Positions 1 through 11,887 of a DNA stretch of 64,000 nt are shown here, piece by piece. The DNA comes from Ichthyophis bannanicus. Taxonomy: Eukaryota > Chordata > Amphibia > Gymnophiona > Ichthyophiidae. Below the pieces are notes generated by a model. It was not told the DNA's origin. It searched no databases and saw nothing but the letters and a program-made list of their open reading frames with translations. The DNA lies in assembly GCA_033557465.1 (NCBI GenBank), contig CM066043.1:80444662-80508661 (forward strand), in the 5' to 3' direction. How positions within the stretch are numbered: the stretch's first letter is position 1; every line of letters starts with the position of its first letter. The position numbers were made by a program, and so were the translations under genes.

Positions 1-786
1 AGGCAGAACATGCATAAGGTCTGCACGACCGCAAGGCACACAAAGGTAAAAACACTAATAGCGCATGCAGAAACCCCCCCCCCCCACCACCACATCAACG
101 GTCCACCCCAAATTGTGCCCTAGACGGACGGGTTTGGGAGCCCCCAACAAGGACAATGAGGAGGTCAATCCTTCATACTCAGCCCCTGAGAGTCCCAGGC
201 AGAAAGTTTATGCTGAGCTTAGCTCTTTTCCCCTGAAACCGTATCACATGCTTTGCAGACACTGTGTTTAAGGTGGATGGCAGGCAGATTCCTCCGAGAG
301 CCTTCTGCATTCTTCATGAGCAAGCAGGAAGGACTGAAGAGGAAGGGGGTGTTAAAGGTTGTGTGAGGCTGCTGAATCCTTCCATCCTTCCAAGTTTGAC
401 TGCTTAAGAGGCTCTTATCCATTGTAAGAGCGTGGAGCTGAGAATTTCCCTCCTCCTATGGCTACCGAAAATACTGCAGTCTAGTGGAGCCTCCCACATC
501 GTGCTCAAGTGAGAGTCACCTTTGTTTCTCAAGGTGGTCGTTCACGAGCATTAAATCAATCTTTTCCTCTCAATTATCAGATTTTCTTCAGAGTGGCGAA
601 AATCCATCCACCATCTGCTGGAGACAAAGGAATACTGAAGAGCCCTCTGGTGACTGAGGCGAATAGAGGCATGGGAGTGATGTTATTGAAACCTGAGCTT
701 TCCTATGGTTCTTTGTCTCCACCAATCTGCTGGTAGAGGAACACAACCCACTTGTCTGGACTGGTCCAGCAGGGCAATATGGAACA
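1..786 (-). mobile_element. DIRS-type retrotransposon fragment (gag-side terminal region)
   Basis: This stretch matches the right-hand end of the DIRS copy at 30002-35865 block for block. Shared blocks include a segment around the homopolymer C run, the block containing gtctccaccaatctgctgg, and a terminal block with acttgtctggactggtcc. It is therefore the 5' terminal region of a minus-strand DIRS element cut by the window edge. It carries no intact reading frame. The outer end lies near position 786, just before an L2 insertion. Confidence 0.8.
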
Positions 787-824
787 TGAATTAACTCCAT
801 GGGAATTTATACAATGACCGTATC

Positions 825-1408
825 CTTACCTGCTCCTCCCGCTTCGACCACATCACCCCCCTTCTTATTCACCTGCATTGGCTTCTGATCCCCTTTCATA
901 TCCAATACAAATTCCTCATCTTTGTTCACAGGTCTATTCACACTGGTACTCCCCTCTATCTCGCTGATCTAGTCCACCTCCACACTCCCCCCCACTCCCT
1001 CCGCACTATCCACATGAACCGCCTGACCCTACCTTCCCCATCCCAAGCCCACTTAGAATCCACCCTGTCCTCTGCTTTTTACTTCGTTGGCCCCCGTCTC
1101 TGGAACTGGCTCCTCCCGGACCTCCACCTAGAGCCCTCATTTAAAACTTTTAAAGGAAACTTAAAAACCCACATCTTATGTCTAGCCTTCAGCCTTTCCC
1201 CACCCCCTGTCCTCTTTCCCTACCCCCACAGTGATACCTATTAACCTGTTCTATAATCTTTCTATAATCTCCATTCTTCTCTCTCCTTTGCTATCATACT
1301 ATGGCATTCCTTTCCTTTTTCCAGCAGTTTTTGATGTATTTTGTAAACCGCCTAGACGCTGTTGTGATGGGCGGTCTATTAAGAAACCAAATAAACATAA
1401 GGTCTAGT
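825..1408 (+). mobile_element. L2-type LINE, 3' end
   Basis: The frame around 840-1250 encodes the C-terminal part of an L2 ORF2 (RFDHITPLLIHLHWL, then LSSAFYFVGPRLWN and FKGNLKTHI). A 3' end follows with the local hallmark tgtaaaccgcctagac and an inverted agcggt/gggcggt pair, ending in an A-rich tail near 1400. It is 5' truncated, with no reverse transcriptase core. The same C-terminal peptide and 3' end recur in the better-preserved L2 at 26160-27815. Confidence 0.82.
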
Positions 1409-1862
1409 TTAGCTTTATAAAGGTCTGTTTATTTGCTAATTGTCTTTCCTCGAGTCCCTCCAGTCACGGATGGGTTGTCAGCCTTCTTCAGCAGCCAAGG
1501 ACTGAGCATGCCTAACTTGTGATGCCATAGTAGAAGAGTCCCCTCCTTGAAGCCCACAGACCAGTAACCTAATGACAAGCAGAACAGAGCACTGGCCAGA
1601 AAAAAACACTGCATCTGTATTACCTGGATTTCCTTTAAAGAAAAAAAAAGTTATTACTGCACCTTTCAACAACAATATACAACCGAAAGGCCCCTACCAG
1701 TACCTGGACCTACAAGCTTGTCCAGTTCAGGATCCAGACAATATCAGATGACTTGCTTTTCAGGGTCCTGTTTTCTACTGCCAAGCCAGATGCCCTCGAC
1801 TTCGCCTAGTGGCTTACACTGGCCCGCAAAAGGAAAAGTTAACAGTTCTAAAGGGTTGGTCC

Positions 1863-1965
1863 TGGACTGGACTGGAGGAACTCAAGGAAAGAAAATTAGC
1901 AGGTAAGGTCTAATTTAGCCTTCCAAATCGTCCCTCCAGTCCATTCATGGATGAGATGTACCAGA
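1863..1965 (-). repeat. DIRS internal complementary region (ICR)
   Basis: The first half (ggactggactggagg, then aggtaaggtctaattt) is the reverse complement of the element's left outer end. The second half (aatcgtccctccagtcc) is the reverse complement of its right outer end. The two halves abut, as expected for the circle-junction template of DIRS elements. Confidence 0.75.
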
Positions 1966-3008
1966 GCCGAACTAACCTTGGGATGGACCCACGAGCCCCA
2001 CCTGCAACACTGCAGACCCAAAATGAGCCTTGCTCACTGCCTGCACATACAGATAAAGATCACATAGCACCCTGCAAATCTCAATTGCTGAAACCATCCT
2101 GACCTTGTCCCAGGATGTCGCATGCGCCTTGGTAGAGTGGGCATGAAGTCCTGCTGGCACCACTTTGCTTCGAGGAGGTAGATCGAAGCGATCGCCTCCT
2201 TACCCAGCTTGCAATAGAAGCCTTGGAGGCCACCTCTCCTTTCCGCGCCCACCCCCCCCACAAACAGCGGTCCATGCTACAGAAGGAACCATCAGCTTCA
2301 AACAGTGTTTGAGCACCTTACGAACCCCCAAGAGTGCTCCTCCATTGAAATACCCTGAGGAGAAAACCCCGGTAAGGTGGAAACCAGAAATCACTTTGGA
2401 CAAAAAGGATGAAACCGTCTGCAACACTACCTTCTCCTTTGTCACCAACCCCGCCTGGCCTGCCTCGCTTCATTGGGGCTTCTTTTCTGGTGCCAAGGGG
2501 GAGGGGAATACCCCCTTCCGGCCCTTCAGTAACCCCAAAAGGGCTGACCCCAAGTAGAGTATCGCCCCCTGTTGATAGGGGAGCAAAGCAGGCTGCACGG
2601 AACTTCCTATAATCTCACGGCTGCCCCCTGGGGAACACCCCTGGTTTTGGTGCCTGTGGCTGGTCCCCGGGCAATTTTGCCCCTTTAGTGTCACCTAGAT
2701 CCTTGACAATCTTATCCAGGGCTTCCCCAAAGAGCAGCTTGCCCTTGTAGGACAGCATACTCAGCCAGGACTTAGACACTTCGGCTGTCCAGTTGCACAA
2801 CCATAAGAAGCGCCTGGCTGCGATAATAGATGCCATCGTCTTGGACGATGCTCAAATCATATCATACCATAAAAAGCACTGCCAAATACGCCAACGCAGA
2901 CTCCAGCTTAGGAATGGCTGAACTCAGCTCCGAGGAGGGTTCTACTGGTGGAAAACTCTGAACCCACCTAATCAAAGCCCTGGCCACATAGGCATAACAG
3001 ATTGCAGC

Positions 3009-3500
3009 CTACAGGTTGAGAGCACATGTATCAAAGGCTTGTTTAAGAAACGTCTCTAGTTTGCGAACCTGCAAATGTTTAAGGGCAGCGCTGCCCTCCT
3101 CGGGGATCACAGTCTTCTTAGTCACTGCCAAGACCAATACATCCACCTTTAGCATGCAGAACAGATCTTTCTCCTCCTGAGGAATGGGGTACAACTGCGT
3201 TAGTGCCTTGCCCCCCCTGAGAGCAGCCTCCAGCACCTCCCATTCCTCCTCAATCATCGTCTTAATTATCCTGTGCACTGGAAAGGTATTCTGGGTTGGT
3301 TTAAACCTCTGCAGTAAGGTATCCTCTAAGGGCTCCTCTGGTTCTGCAGGAGCAGGCACAATATTAAGAGCACTCAGCAAATGGCAAATTAATGCTGCCA
3401 GCTCTTCCCTGTGAAGCACTCCGCTGGCATTAGGGCCATCCCCCCTGGGAATCTCCCCCTCCTCTAGGAACATGGATTCTGTATCCTCAAACAAATCCAA
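3009..3500 (-). pseudogene. DIRS gag-like ORF1 fragment
   Basis: This is an open frame of 163 codons, acidic at its N-terminus (DLFEDTESMFLEEGE) and then helical and leucine-rich. It lies in the same position and shows the same pattern (VHRIIKTMIEEEWEVLEAAL, then PIPQEEKDLF) as the gag region of the DIRS copy at about 55.8-56.2 kb, which contains VHKAIMQMI. It is probably the capsid-like product of ORF1. The frame is cut short on both sides by decay. It could be mistaken for a host gene, but position and homology argue for the transposon. Confidence 0.65.
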
Positions 3501-3961
3501 GGGCCCTTCCCCCAGTTCCCCAGAGGTTTCAGATACTGGGGACCCTGGAGCCTCCCAGGTGAGCTCATCCCCTCTCCTGGGCTTTCTTAAGGGCTCTTCT
3601 AACTGTGAAAAGGTGGCAGAGAGATGATCAGAACAGCAGAGCCCAGTGAGCGTTTAAGGCAATATGTCTTGTGAAGCAAGAGAACAAAGTCTGGTGTGAA
3701 AACTGTTTCTGTCCCATCTGAAACCGGCAGCGCTGCCTCCGAAGCAGAGCTAGCAACTTGTAGGTACCTCTGCTTTTTTGCCGCACTTAGCCCCACATGC
3801 TGCAAAAGTCAATCCTGTTTTTGCAGACAAAATGGCCTCAGTTGCCTTAATGACTGCGGTTCCTGTCAAAACCATGACCCCAGACTGATCAGCCCCAACG
3901 CTATCCGAGGCTCCAAACTGCCTCTCCATGCCCCTGGGAGAAAGCACCAACTCCGCCGACC

Positions 3962-4258
3962 TGCTAATTTATTTATTTATTTACATTCTCTTATATACCG
4001 CGCTATTCTGCATCAGTGCGGTTTACATTGAACAAACTGAAATTACATTGAACAGGGCATTATAACTTGGAGATAACTATTTTACAGGGAACATGGGCTA
4101 TGGAGGGTTAAGTGGCTTGCCCAAGACCACAAGGAGCACCTGTGGGACTAGAAACCCCAGTCCTTCCGGCCCAAGGTTGCTGTCCTCTAGTGGGATTTGA
4201 ACCCCCGACCTTCTGGCCTGAAGTACCTTGCCCCAACCACTAGGCCACTCCTCCACTA
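3962..4258 (-). mobile_element. tRNA-derived SINE with L2-like 3' tail
   Basis: Reading the minus strand, the head carries an A-box-like gcctagtggttgg and a B box ggttcaaatcc. These are followed by the CORE-type block cttgggcaagccacttaacc found in MIR-like SINEs, then a tail ending in tgtaaaccgcactgatg and (aaat)n. The tail is the same as the 3' end of the window's L2 LINEs. The five bases ctaat flank it on both sides (3961-3965 and 4255-4259), a possible short target duplication. It is inserted in the DIRS copy at 1411-4944. Confidence 0.8.
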
Positions 4259-4944
4259 ATGCGTACACAAACCCAGAAGACAGCTCAGAGACCCCGCAGT
4301 CACTCCCACACGTGGCCCAAAGAAAACCGTCCCAGCCTCATACACCTTAACCAGAGCAGCAACGGAGCCGCACAACTGAACGGCTGCCCTGCTGGGAAAC
4401 ACCCCCCAGGAGCCCCAGAAGGAATAATACTCACAATACAAGAGCTTCTCTGCTGCTTTTTTATTTTAACCTTTAATGCCGCTCTATGGCGCTGCAGATC
4501 AAGGGACCTAATCTGCCCTGACAAAGAAGCAGGGTTTGTCCGGCGGGGGGGGGAGGGAACTGGCATTCCAGATATTTATTAAAAACCCTTAGACCCTGCC
4601 CAACATGTCCAAGGGTTCAAGCAGTCAGAACTCCCCGTCTGTTGGCCCCGTGCACTGTCCCAGGATTGCTACAGTGATACCCAGCACTCTTACACAATGA
4701 AAGATCTGTTTGCTCGACACTCTTCCAGATCTATCAAAATAATAAACAAACTAAGCCAAGTAGAGGCCTAACAACCTCTGGAGCTCCTCCTTTAGCTGCT
4801 GAGGACTGAGTTACTGGTCTGTGGGTTCTGAGGAGGGGGCTCTTCTACTGTGGCATCACAAGTTTAGATATGATCAGTCCTCAGCTGCTGAAGGAGGCCG
4901 ACAACTCGTCCGTGACCGGTCTGGACTGGAGGGACGATATGGAA

Positions 4945-5678
4945 TGTTCATGTTAATCTATAGATATAATCAGTCTGCAAAGTCATGAAGAGAAACCTAC
5001 CCCAAGAATGCTCTTTTCATACAGACTGCCAACATCATACAACCACCACCACCACGGTTAGAATATATCAAGGGCAGTACAGAAAACATTCTGAGTATGT
5101 CATGCTTTCTCTTTCTAAATATACGTTTTCACTGTCCTGGAATTTGTCTACCTGAGGAATCTGCTGTATTTATAGCCTTGATAAATGTGTAGGCATAAGA
5201 ACATGCACTGGTCAAGAATGCTAAAGAAAAAATAAACCCAAAAACAGGTTGTTTATGGCACCTTCAGGACTTCATCCCGTTTGTTCCTGCAGGTCACTGC
5301 TTACCTCCTTCCTTGGCTGTAATGAGATGGCTACATCTTGCTTGTGAGGTGAAGTATTATTTCTTGCTTGTGAGGTGAAGTATTTACTTTTCCTGCACAT
5401 TCGTTTCCTGCCCTTTTTACATTTCCTCATCCAATTCATCAGATGCAGGTTTCTGTGTTCCCTCTCTTTTTTCCATCCCTTCCTGCATGCTTTCACTACC
5501 AGATATCCCTGTCACCAGAGCAATGCCGAGTTCTGCCCTCTTTAAGGCTGCAAGTTCCCCAGCAATAAAGAATGTTCACCCACAGCAGACTGGCCTCACG
5601 TGTGCTCTTATTTCCTTTAGAAACATTAGTAAAGATCTCTCATGCAAGGGCAGGGGAGTCCCTGGCATTGCCACTTAC
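4945..5678. other. Intronic sequence, nothing assigned
   Basis: This is a non-repetitive-looking intron next to the PTPN9 exon. Around 5335-5390 a segment of about 25 bp (ttgcttgtgaggtgaagtat) is duplicated in tandem. No other structure was recognised. Confidence 0.5.
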
Positions 5679-5768
5679 CAGAATGGTAAACTTCCCACTC
5701 AGGAGCTCTGAGCGTAGTGGCTCCTCATGGGGTTTAAGCCTCACAATCCCTTCTTTTAACCGTGTTAT
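5679..5768 (-). CDS. PTPN9: PTPN9 coding exon, continuation of the CRAL-TRIO region
   Basis: This is a 90-bp exon of 30 codons. It includes KEGIVRLKPHEEPLRSE and ends in SGKFTIL, which directly continues the peptide of the exon at 16732-16875 as known in vertebrate PTPN9. On the minus strand the acceptor is a long pyrimidine tract ending in ccctag, and the donor is gtaagtgg, a strong consensus site. Both boundaries are phase 0, so it joins the preceding exon in frame. It sits in about 1.5 kb of unassigned intronic sequence between a DIRS copy and an L2 tail. Downstream exons (the rest of the Sec14 domain and the phosphatase) were looked for at 1-5678 and not found. Confidence 0.93.
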
Positions 5769-6509
5769 CTAGGGAAGAAAAAGAAAAAAAATCCCCCCAG
5801 TCAAAGGCCTTTTTCAAGGGCTCAGAAAGAAAGCACAATTACCTGTAATGGGGTTGCTGCATAGATATAGGGCTAAAATCACGCTTGCGTGTGATAGCAT
5901 TTGATGGTGCTGACGCACACCTACTCTTTTATTACTTGGAAATACCGATGAGGTTTTTCTGAGCATACACAGGAGTTCCTGTGCAGCCATCATCTCACTG
6001 GGTCACACAGTCTACTTAAAAAGCCGTTTTCAATGTTTCTTTATGTATACTGTGATGTTCACAATTTGTTACAGTTAAGGCTATTAATAAAAAGAATTAA
6101 ACACATAAAAAGCCTAGGTATCAACTCCTTGTAAGGTGGAAGCGCTTGCGTGTCTGAATTAACTTGTCTACTGAGAACCCCCATTAGAAGTATAAAGTTG
6201 CAGTAGAGGAAGTGACATCGTCACAAGCATGGCTGCCTAACAGTGGTGTTCCGGGAAGACGCAGAGTATTCCACCCCCAATAAAGTTGGCGGTTATACCC
6301 CCAGGTGGGTGAAACAAATTAGGAATGGGCAATGTTAGTGGGTGCTGTCTGGACGAGGTCCCTTAAAATGTGACAGGACAAAAGCTCTGAGCCAGACTGC
6401 AGGGATGAGATCTAGTAAGATGCTCATGGGGGGAGGGGGCTTTGATGTGCTAGCGGCGCTTTCTGAAGCAGATTCGAAGTATGAAAGGCCCATTGAATGG
6501 AAGCAGAGG
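5769..6509. other. Intronic sequence, nothing assigned
   Basis: Apart from the splice acceptor tract at its left edge and a (ttta)n start at the right edge, I see no coding or repeat signature here. Confidence 0.45.
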
Positions 6510-6890
6510 ATATTTATTTATTTATTTATTTAAAGTTTCTTATATACCACGCTCTTTAGCATCAGCGCGGTTTACATGGAACAAAACATTCTCAGTACAT
6601 TTGAAAACACGTATGAGTTACATATAACAGGGCAATAAACTTGGGAAAACAAGGGTAACTATCTACAATAACGATTGAACTATTTACATACATTCAACTA
6701 GCAGAGAGATTTTAGTGAGCAGCGGAATTACAACAAAAGTTTAGTTCTAGAAGGTATGTCTTATGGAGTAGTTATGCATATGAATTTGTCTTATGACATC
6801 TTATATTAGGATTACGGTGGCTGGAAGTACTCAGTGAATAGATAATGCTTGATAGCCTTCCTGAACTGCTTCATGTTAGCTTTACTAAAT
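6510..6890 (-). mobile_element. L2-type LINE 3' end
   Basis: On the minus strand this ends in the L2 hallmark tgtaaaccgcgctgatgc, then gtggtatataag, then a (taaa)n tail at 6510-6531. The upstream part (about 6835-6880) encodes a decayed ORF2 C-terminus (QFRKAIKHYLFTEY). It is strongly 5' truncated. Confidence 0.75.
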
Positions 6891-8270
6891 CAAATATCAA
6901 AAAATGGTTAAAATGACCTGTGGGCTGAAAATGGCTCTGTTAAAATGAAAATTTAAAAAGCTGTGAAGGAGATATGGTCAAACACAGCACAGTTAGGGAG
7001 TAAAGAATGGAGTCAAGAGGAGGTAGTGGCAGAGCTTTAAAAAAAAGAAAACTTGACATCTGTGAGAGAGGTCGATGTGCAATTGCTAAAGTGGATGATC
7101 TAGAGAACAGATCCCACCTGTAATGTGAATGGGTTGAATAGCACTAAAAAGAGGGACATGATAGCCGAGGAGATGGCCAGATTGCAATGGTCAGTTGCAC
7201 TGCTCCAGGAAAAACATTAACTTCTGAGAGATGAGATATTATTGAACGTGAAGGGGTTTGGACAAGTTTGGCTTCTTTTTTTTTTTTTTTTTAAACTCGG
7301 CTAAAGGAAGGGCACAGGTAGCAGGGCTACAATTTTGTTTAAAAATGACTTTTAGTCTGCTGTGAAAGGGGAATATAGAAATATGGGGAGATGTCTGGCA
7401 TTAAACAGGGAGAGTCAATGGACCAAGTTAATTTTTTTAAAATATGCTCCAAATGACAATGAAAAAACATTATCAACAAATTGGAAAAAAAAAGGTCACC
7501 TTTTGAGGAAAGGGAAATTTTGGGAGGCGATTTCAATTTATCAGTGAATGTACATTTAGATCATTTGGGGGAAGGAGGGGGCGGGCTCCTAGTGTCCTAC
7601 ACCAGAAATGTTTCATGCATTTATTCTGGGTTTTAAATTTGGTGGAGGCATGGAGACTTCAGCATCTAGAGCAAAGGAATTATTTCTTTTTGGCTCATGC
7701 TCATCAAAGTTATATGTGCATTGACTATTCGTTTGTCAGTCGGAACCTCTTCTCCAAGGTCGTAGCTTTGGAAGTGGGCCACATTGTTTTTTCAGTCTAC
7801 TCCTAGTATGGATAGAATTGGGTGTAGTGGTGGTAGTGGGTGTGTGAGGACAGGAATTGAGGCTAAATGAGTCACTTTTGAAGGACAAGGAGGTGCAGAG
7901 GGCATTTTGGAGCTCTGGGAGGTAAGTGATAATGATAGAGTGGGGGGAGGGTAGGTCCTGTGAGATGCAATGAAAGCCGTGGCGAGGGGAATAGTCCTTA
8001 AATGGGAGGCTAGGAAACAGAAAATGGGAGAGCGAGAAAAGTTAAAATGTTTTGAAGAAGTGGCAAGGTGGCAAAGAAACATAAGGAAAACCATTTAAGG
8101 AAGTGGGGTGGGGGGGATAAGGAAACCTTTCTTTTTTAAACTCAGCCTTAAATTAAGAGGACAAGAATGAAAATAAAAGACCTACAGCGAGCAGAGCTGG
8201 AGTGGCAGTTAACTAGCTTAAAAGAGAGATAAATGATAAAGATAAAGAGATAAAGGATAAAGAGAGATAA

Positions 8271-8496
8271 AGGAGGAGCCTAGTGGTTAGAGCTCTGGCT
8301 TGGGAACCCAGAGACCAGGGTTCGATTCCCACCAGCGCTCCTTGTGGCCTTGGACAAGTCACTTAACCCTCCATTGCTCAGAAAAATCCAAGTTATCAAT
8401 GTCCCTGTTTAATGTACGTTTACCAAGTTTAAGTTGCAATATAAACTGCTTTGATTGAAATGATAAAGTGGTATAAAAAACCTTTTAAATAAATAA
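8271..8496 (+). mobile_element. tRNA-derived SINE with L2-like 3' tail
   Basis: The head has A box agtggttagagc and a perfect B box ggttcgattcc. The CORE-like block cttggacaagtcacttaacc follows. The tail reads ataaactgctttgattg and ends in (aaat)n, related to the L2 3' end. It is the same family as 3962-4258 but in the opposite orientation. It is not a tRNA gene because no 3' acceptor half can pair. It lies inside the L1 at 6895-10465. Confidence 0.85.
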
Positions 8497-9873
8497 GAGA
8501 AATATTATGAATTTGGTAAGAAAGTCAGTAAGCTGGTGGCTAGAAGCTTGAAGTACAGAGTGGGTGCTGCTAATGAGCAGAAGATTAGGGGGTGGGGGGA
8601 ACAAATGTCAGAGAGGGTAATATGAGCCAAGCAGCCTTATGAGAGAGAGTACTTTGCTTCTCTTCTATTCAGCTTCCAGAATTGTGTGAGGAGGCCAGAG
8701 CCACACCGAACGGTCCCTATCCTGGATCTAAAGGTGGACTGGGCAACTAGAATTTGGCTATTGATAAAGCCCTGAGGTTATTAGATTGTCTGGGTAGTTT
8801 TATAAGAAATTTAAGGGGGACTTAGCAGGGCACCTCGCTAAAGTATTTATCTCAATGTTGGTGGGTGAGCCACTTCTGGAGTCCATGCAGGGAACAAGTA
8901 TTACTGTCCTGCAAAAATCTTATCCCCCCATATCCTTATTGAATGAGGATGTTAAAATTTTAGCCAAGGTACTGGCTTTGAGATTGTTGAGGGACGTTCC
9001 AACTCTGGTCCATAATGATCAAGCAGGTTTTATGCCAGGGAAGCAGGCAGGCAGCAGATAGCAACTGATGTGGACGGCCCAAAAGGGGGGGGACCCCAGC
9101 CATTCAGTTGACTATAGACACCAAAAGGCATTTGATAGAGTTAATTGGGATTTTTTCATGGCGATGATTCAGAAAATGGGAATGGCGGAGAATTGTAGTT
9201 GTTGAGTGCAAAGTTATATGATAAACCTGTGCCAAGGGTAAAGGTAAACAGGGACTATTTTCAGGCCTTCAGCTTAGAAAGAGGTACAAAGCAAGGCTGC
9301 CCACCATCTCCATTCTTGTTTGCCCTCCCAGTAGAGCCAGTGGCAAAAAGGATTTGGAGGTCCAGGGATGCGAGAAGAACTAAAGATGGGGATCAGGAAC
9401 ATAAAACAGCACTTTCTGCTGTCATCGAGCATCCGCAGCAGATCTCTGTGGGCAGTATGTGCCTGTGGCAGGCCATGTGTACCAAAGCTGCTACCACTGC
9501 ACAGAATTGACAGCAGCGGAGGGGGGGGGGGCATCATGGCTCAGCTCGGAAGGGGAGGCAGCAGAAACCCTTGGGCTAGCCCCGTCTATGGCTTTCTTTA
9601 CCAGTAGTGATAGAGGAATTCAAGAGGGTAGCAGGCTTTAAGGGGAATATACATAAAACTGAGGTCTTAGATATTAATATGGATGATAAAGGGGTAGCAC
9701 CGTTGAAAGAATTTTTTTCATTTACATGAGGGAAGGAGATGATCAGAAAATTAGATATCCAGATAGGAACAATTGCTGAAAACTTTAGGAATACAATCAT
9801 GGGAGTGTTATTTGGGGAATTATAAAGGATTTAGAGTGCTGGCATGCAGGATATTAGTCATGGTGGGGAAGGC

Positions 9874-10090
9874 TATTTATTAATTAATTAATTAAAATTT
9901 ATTTATTTATTTTAGCAACTTTTCTATACCGCGCTCTTCAATATCAGTGCTGTTTACAAATAGCAAATTCTTGCCAAGACAAAGGGAACAGCCTTGTGCA
10001 TACATTGAAACAGGATCAATAACTTGGAACTGCAACTGGGAGAACTATTTACAATTGGTAGTTAAGATGAATGCGATTATTATTTTTATT
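9874..10090 (-). mobile_element. L2-type LINE 3' tail inserted in L1
   Basis: A (taaa)n tract at 9874-9912 is followed on the plus strand by tctataccgcgctcttc and cagtgctgtttaca, the complement of the L2 3' end. L1 reverse transcriptase flank resumes on both sides, so this insertion is younger than the L1. Confidence 0.72.
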
Positions 10091-10472
10091 CCAATCCCTC
10101 CCAGTAAGAGTGCCTAAAGCCTAGATGGTTTGGATACAAAGGACAATAGGCAAATTTATCTGGGGGCAGAAAAGACCAAGGATGGCCAGAAAGTGGGGGG
10201 GTACTCATGTTGCCAGATTGTAGGAAATACTATCTAGTGGCGCAGCTTAAACATCACCTGTACTGGGAGTTGGAAGAGGATAAAATCTTGTGTGCAGGCA
10301 GAACTGATAACGCTGGCCTGGGAGGAAATTGAAATATTTGCCTTGGATCTTGGACGGGGCAGTGAACCTGGATAAGCTAATAAAACCCATTCACAAAGCA
10401 CCTTATGGAAGTAGATCAAGGGAACGAAAGAGGAGGTGAAGGAGACATTTAGCCTCACCTCCATTCTGTAAG

Positions 10473-10690
10473 AGTATGTATTTATGTTATTGGTTTTATA
10501 TACCGCTTTATCACATAATCAAGGCGGTTTACAGAGAACAAGGAACATATTGAACAAGAACAATAATATAATTACATTTCTCAGTTATAACGTTCAAAGA
10601 GCCTTTAAGTGTTGGATGTGCTAGGTCAGAATAATGAAGTATATAGGAAAGTATGAATACTACACGGTACCTAACTTAGCCAAATGTACC
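10473..10690 (-). mobile_element. L2-type LINE 3' tail
   Basis: The block tatataccgctttatcac and caaggcggtttacaga at 10496-10535 is the reverse complement of a second L2 3' end variant. The 5' limit is uncertain because the sequence degrades beyond about 10650. Confidence 0.68.
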
Positions 10691-11608
10691 AAAACGTAAT
10701 AACCTCAAAAAGTAAGTAATACTGTGTACAGAAATAGGAGGAATAGAAGTAATTAGTAATTAGCACACAGCCACTTACAGTACGATGCAATTGTGATGTC
10801 AAAATGGGAAAAAACCTTGGCTTCTGAGGAGGAGAACAACATTTAAAAGAAATAGAACAGAAGAAAAAAAAAAACACTACCAATATCCGGTAATCAGAAT
10901 TGGGAGAAGAACCGTGCCAAACCGGCCATCTACCTTGTATCTGATGACAAACAAAAAATAGAGTTTGTAAGAAAAGAGGGTACATATTTGCTGTTTTGGT
11001 TTTAGTGCTCATGATTACACAGGCTAAAGATATACACACTTGTTATTGCAATTTTTGTTTGTTGTTTTCACTGTGTCTGTTAATATTGGGATAAAATTCT
11101 CAGGAACTAAGATCCTTAAGCAGTGCCAGGAAAAGACCTGTTCCAGTGACAGGGAGGGACCTACTTTGAAATATGCAATTTTTTTAAAGAAGGAAACTGA
11201 AAGGGGAGGGGGGGGATCTAGTAGGATGGCTCCAGCTAAAATAAATAAATAAATAGGTTAGTGAAGTTCCCGATAGAGACAAACAAAAAAAAGGGTGCTG
11301 CGAGACCAGAGAACACGTCTATGCAGTGGTGTGGACAAAAAGAAACCAAGGGACTCAGTGGGGCAGCAGCTGTGCAGAACTGCATATGCTCAGCAAATCC
11401 TTTTTGGTTTCTCCAAGGTGTAGGAGAGCGGATCTGCACCAGCTCTGCAGGATGGCATCACCCACTAGCGTGGTTGATGTCATCCTCTTTCCTGACAGGG
11501 AACTGGTTAGGACCTACAGATAATCAGTTAAATCTAACCCGCTACCTTTGTCGCTCAACAGCTTTTTGAAAATTGATTCCATAGCGTTAAGTCCACTTTA
11601 TTAGGTTT
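10691..11608. other. Intronic sequence, nothing firmly assigned
   Basis: It includes an A-rich stretch at 10861-10875 and an (aaat)n microsatellite at 11229-11247. The segment 11270-11570 looks like an unclassified repeat, but no family signature was recognised. Confidence 0.4.
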
Positions 11609-11887
11609 ATACATACAACATTATTGGCACCCTTGCATTTTAGGTATGTTGTGTACAATATCTTGAGAAATAATTGGAGATATTCTAACTGTACGTCATA
11701 ATATTTTAATAGTATATTCAAAAGTATACAACAAAAAAAAGATGTCTGTGAAACTTAACACGTAATAATTCCTGAGAAAAAGAAAATATGACCAGGACAG
11801 GACTAATGGCACACTTCATTAATATTTGGTTGCATAACCCTTGGCAGTGACGACAGCCTCCAAAACGTATGAAAAACTTATAGATGG

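Larger units (their letters stand above)
1411..4944 (-). mobile_element. Internally deleted DIRS-type element with both termini
   Basis: The left end (1411-1575) and right end (4780-4944) are inverted copies of each other. Both contain a gtccctccagtc block followed by a ggctgtcagc/ggccgacaac block and a long segment with tagaagagtcccctcct and cagaccagtaac. An internal complementary region lies at 1863-1965. Between the ends are a tyrosine-recombinase C-terminal remnant (about 1972-2460) and a gag-like ORF1 (about 2640-3600). The reverse transcriptase and RNase H region is missing, with the junction near 2560. A tRNA-derived SINE sits at 3962-4258. At 3.5 kb it is roughly 2 kb shorter than the fuller copies at 30 kb and 52 kb. 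Confidence 0.8.
6895..10465 (+). mobile_element. Decayed L1-type LINE
   Basis: Around 7124-7260 the plus strand encodes an L1 endonuclease start (NVNGLNS, then RLQWSVALLQEKH). Around 8930-9060 there is reverse transcriptase (PISLLNEDVKILAKVLALRL, then HNDQAGFMPG). Around 9285-9355 is RGTKQGCPPSPFLFAL. Around 10130-10260 is the downstream KFIWGQKRPRMARK-type segment in shifted frames. Many stops and frameshifts show it is old. It is interrupted by a SINE (8271-8496) and by an L2 tail (9874-10090). It is the same superfamily as the better-preserved minus-strand L1 at 43.8-50.3 kb, whose corresponding blocks are clearer. Confidence 0.75.

Noticed and set aside
2165..2557. Plus-strand open frame of 130 codons
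   Set aside because: It is antisense to the recombinase remnant of the DIRS element at 1411-4944 and has no similarity to a known protein.
5335..5390. Short tandem duplication that could suggest a CRISPR-like or regulatory repeat
   Set aside because: There are only two copies with no spacers, and the context is a vertebrate intron.
8271..8345. Possible tRNA gene with a perfect B box
   Set aside because: There is no paired acceptor stem, and the SINE body follows immediately. It is the head of a tRNA-derived SINE.
10671..11039. Hydrophobic open frame of 122 codons on the minus strand
   Set aside because: It is AT-rich and low in complexity, with no domain and no initiation or splice context.
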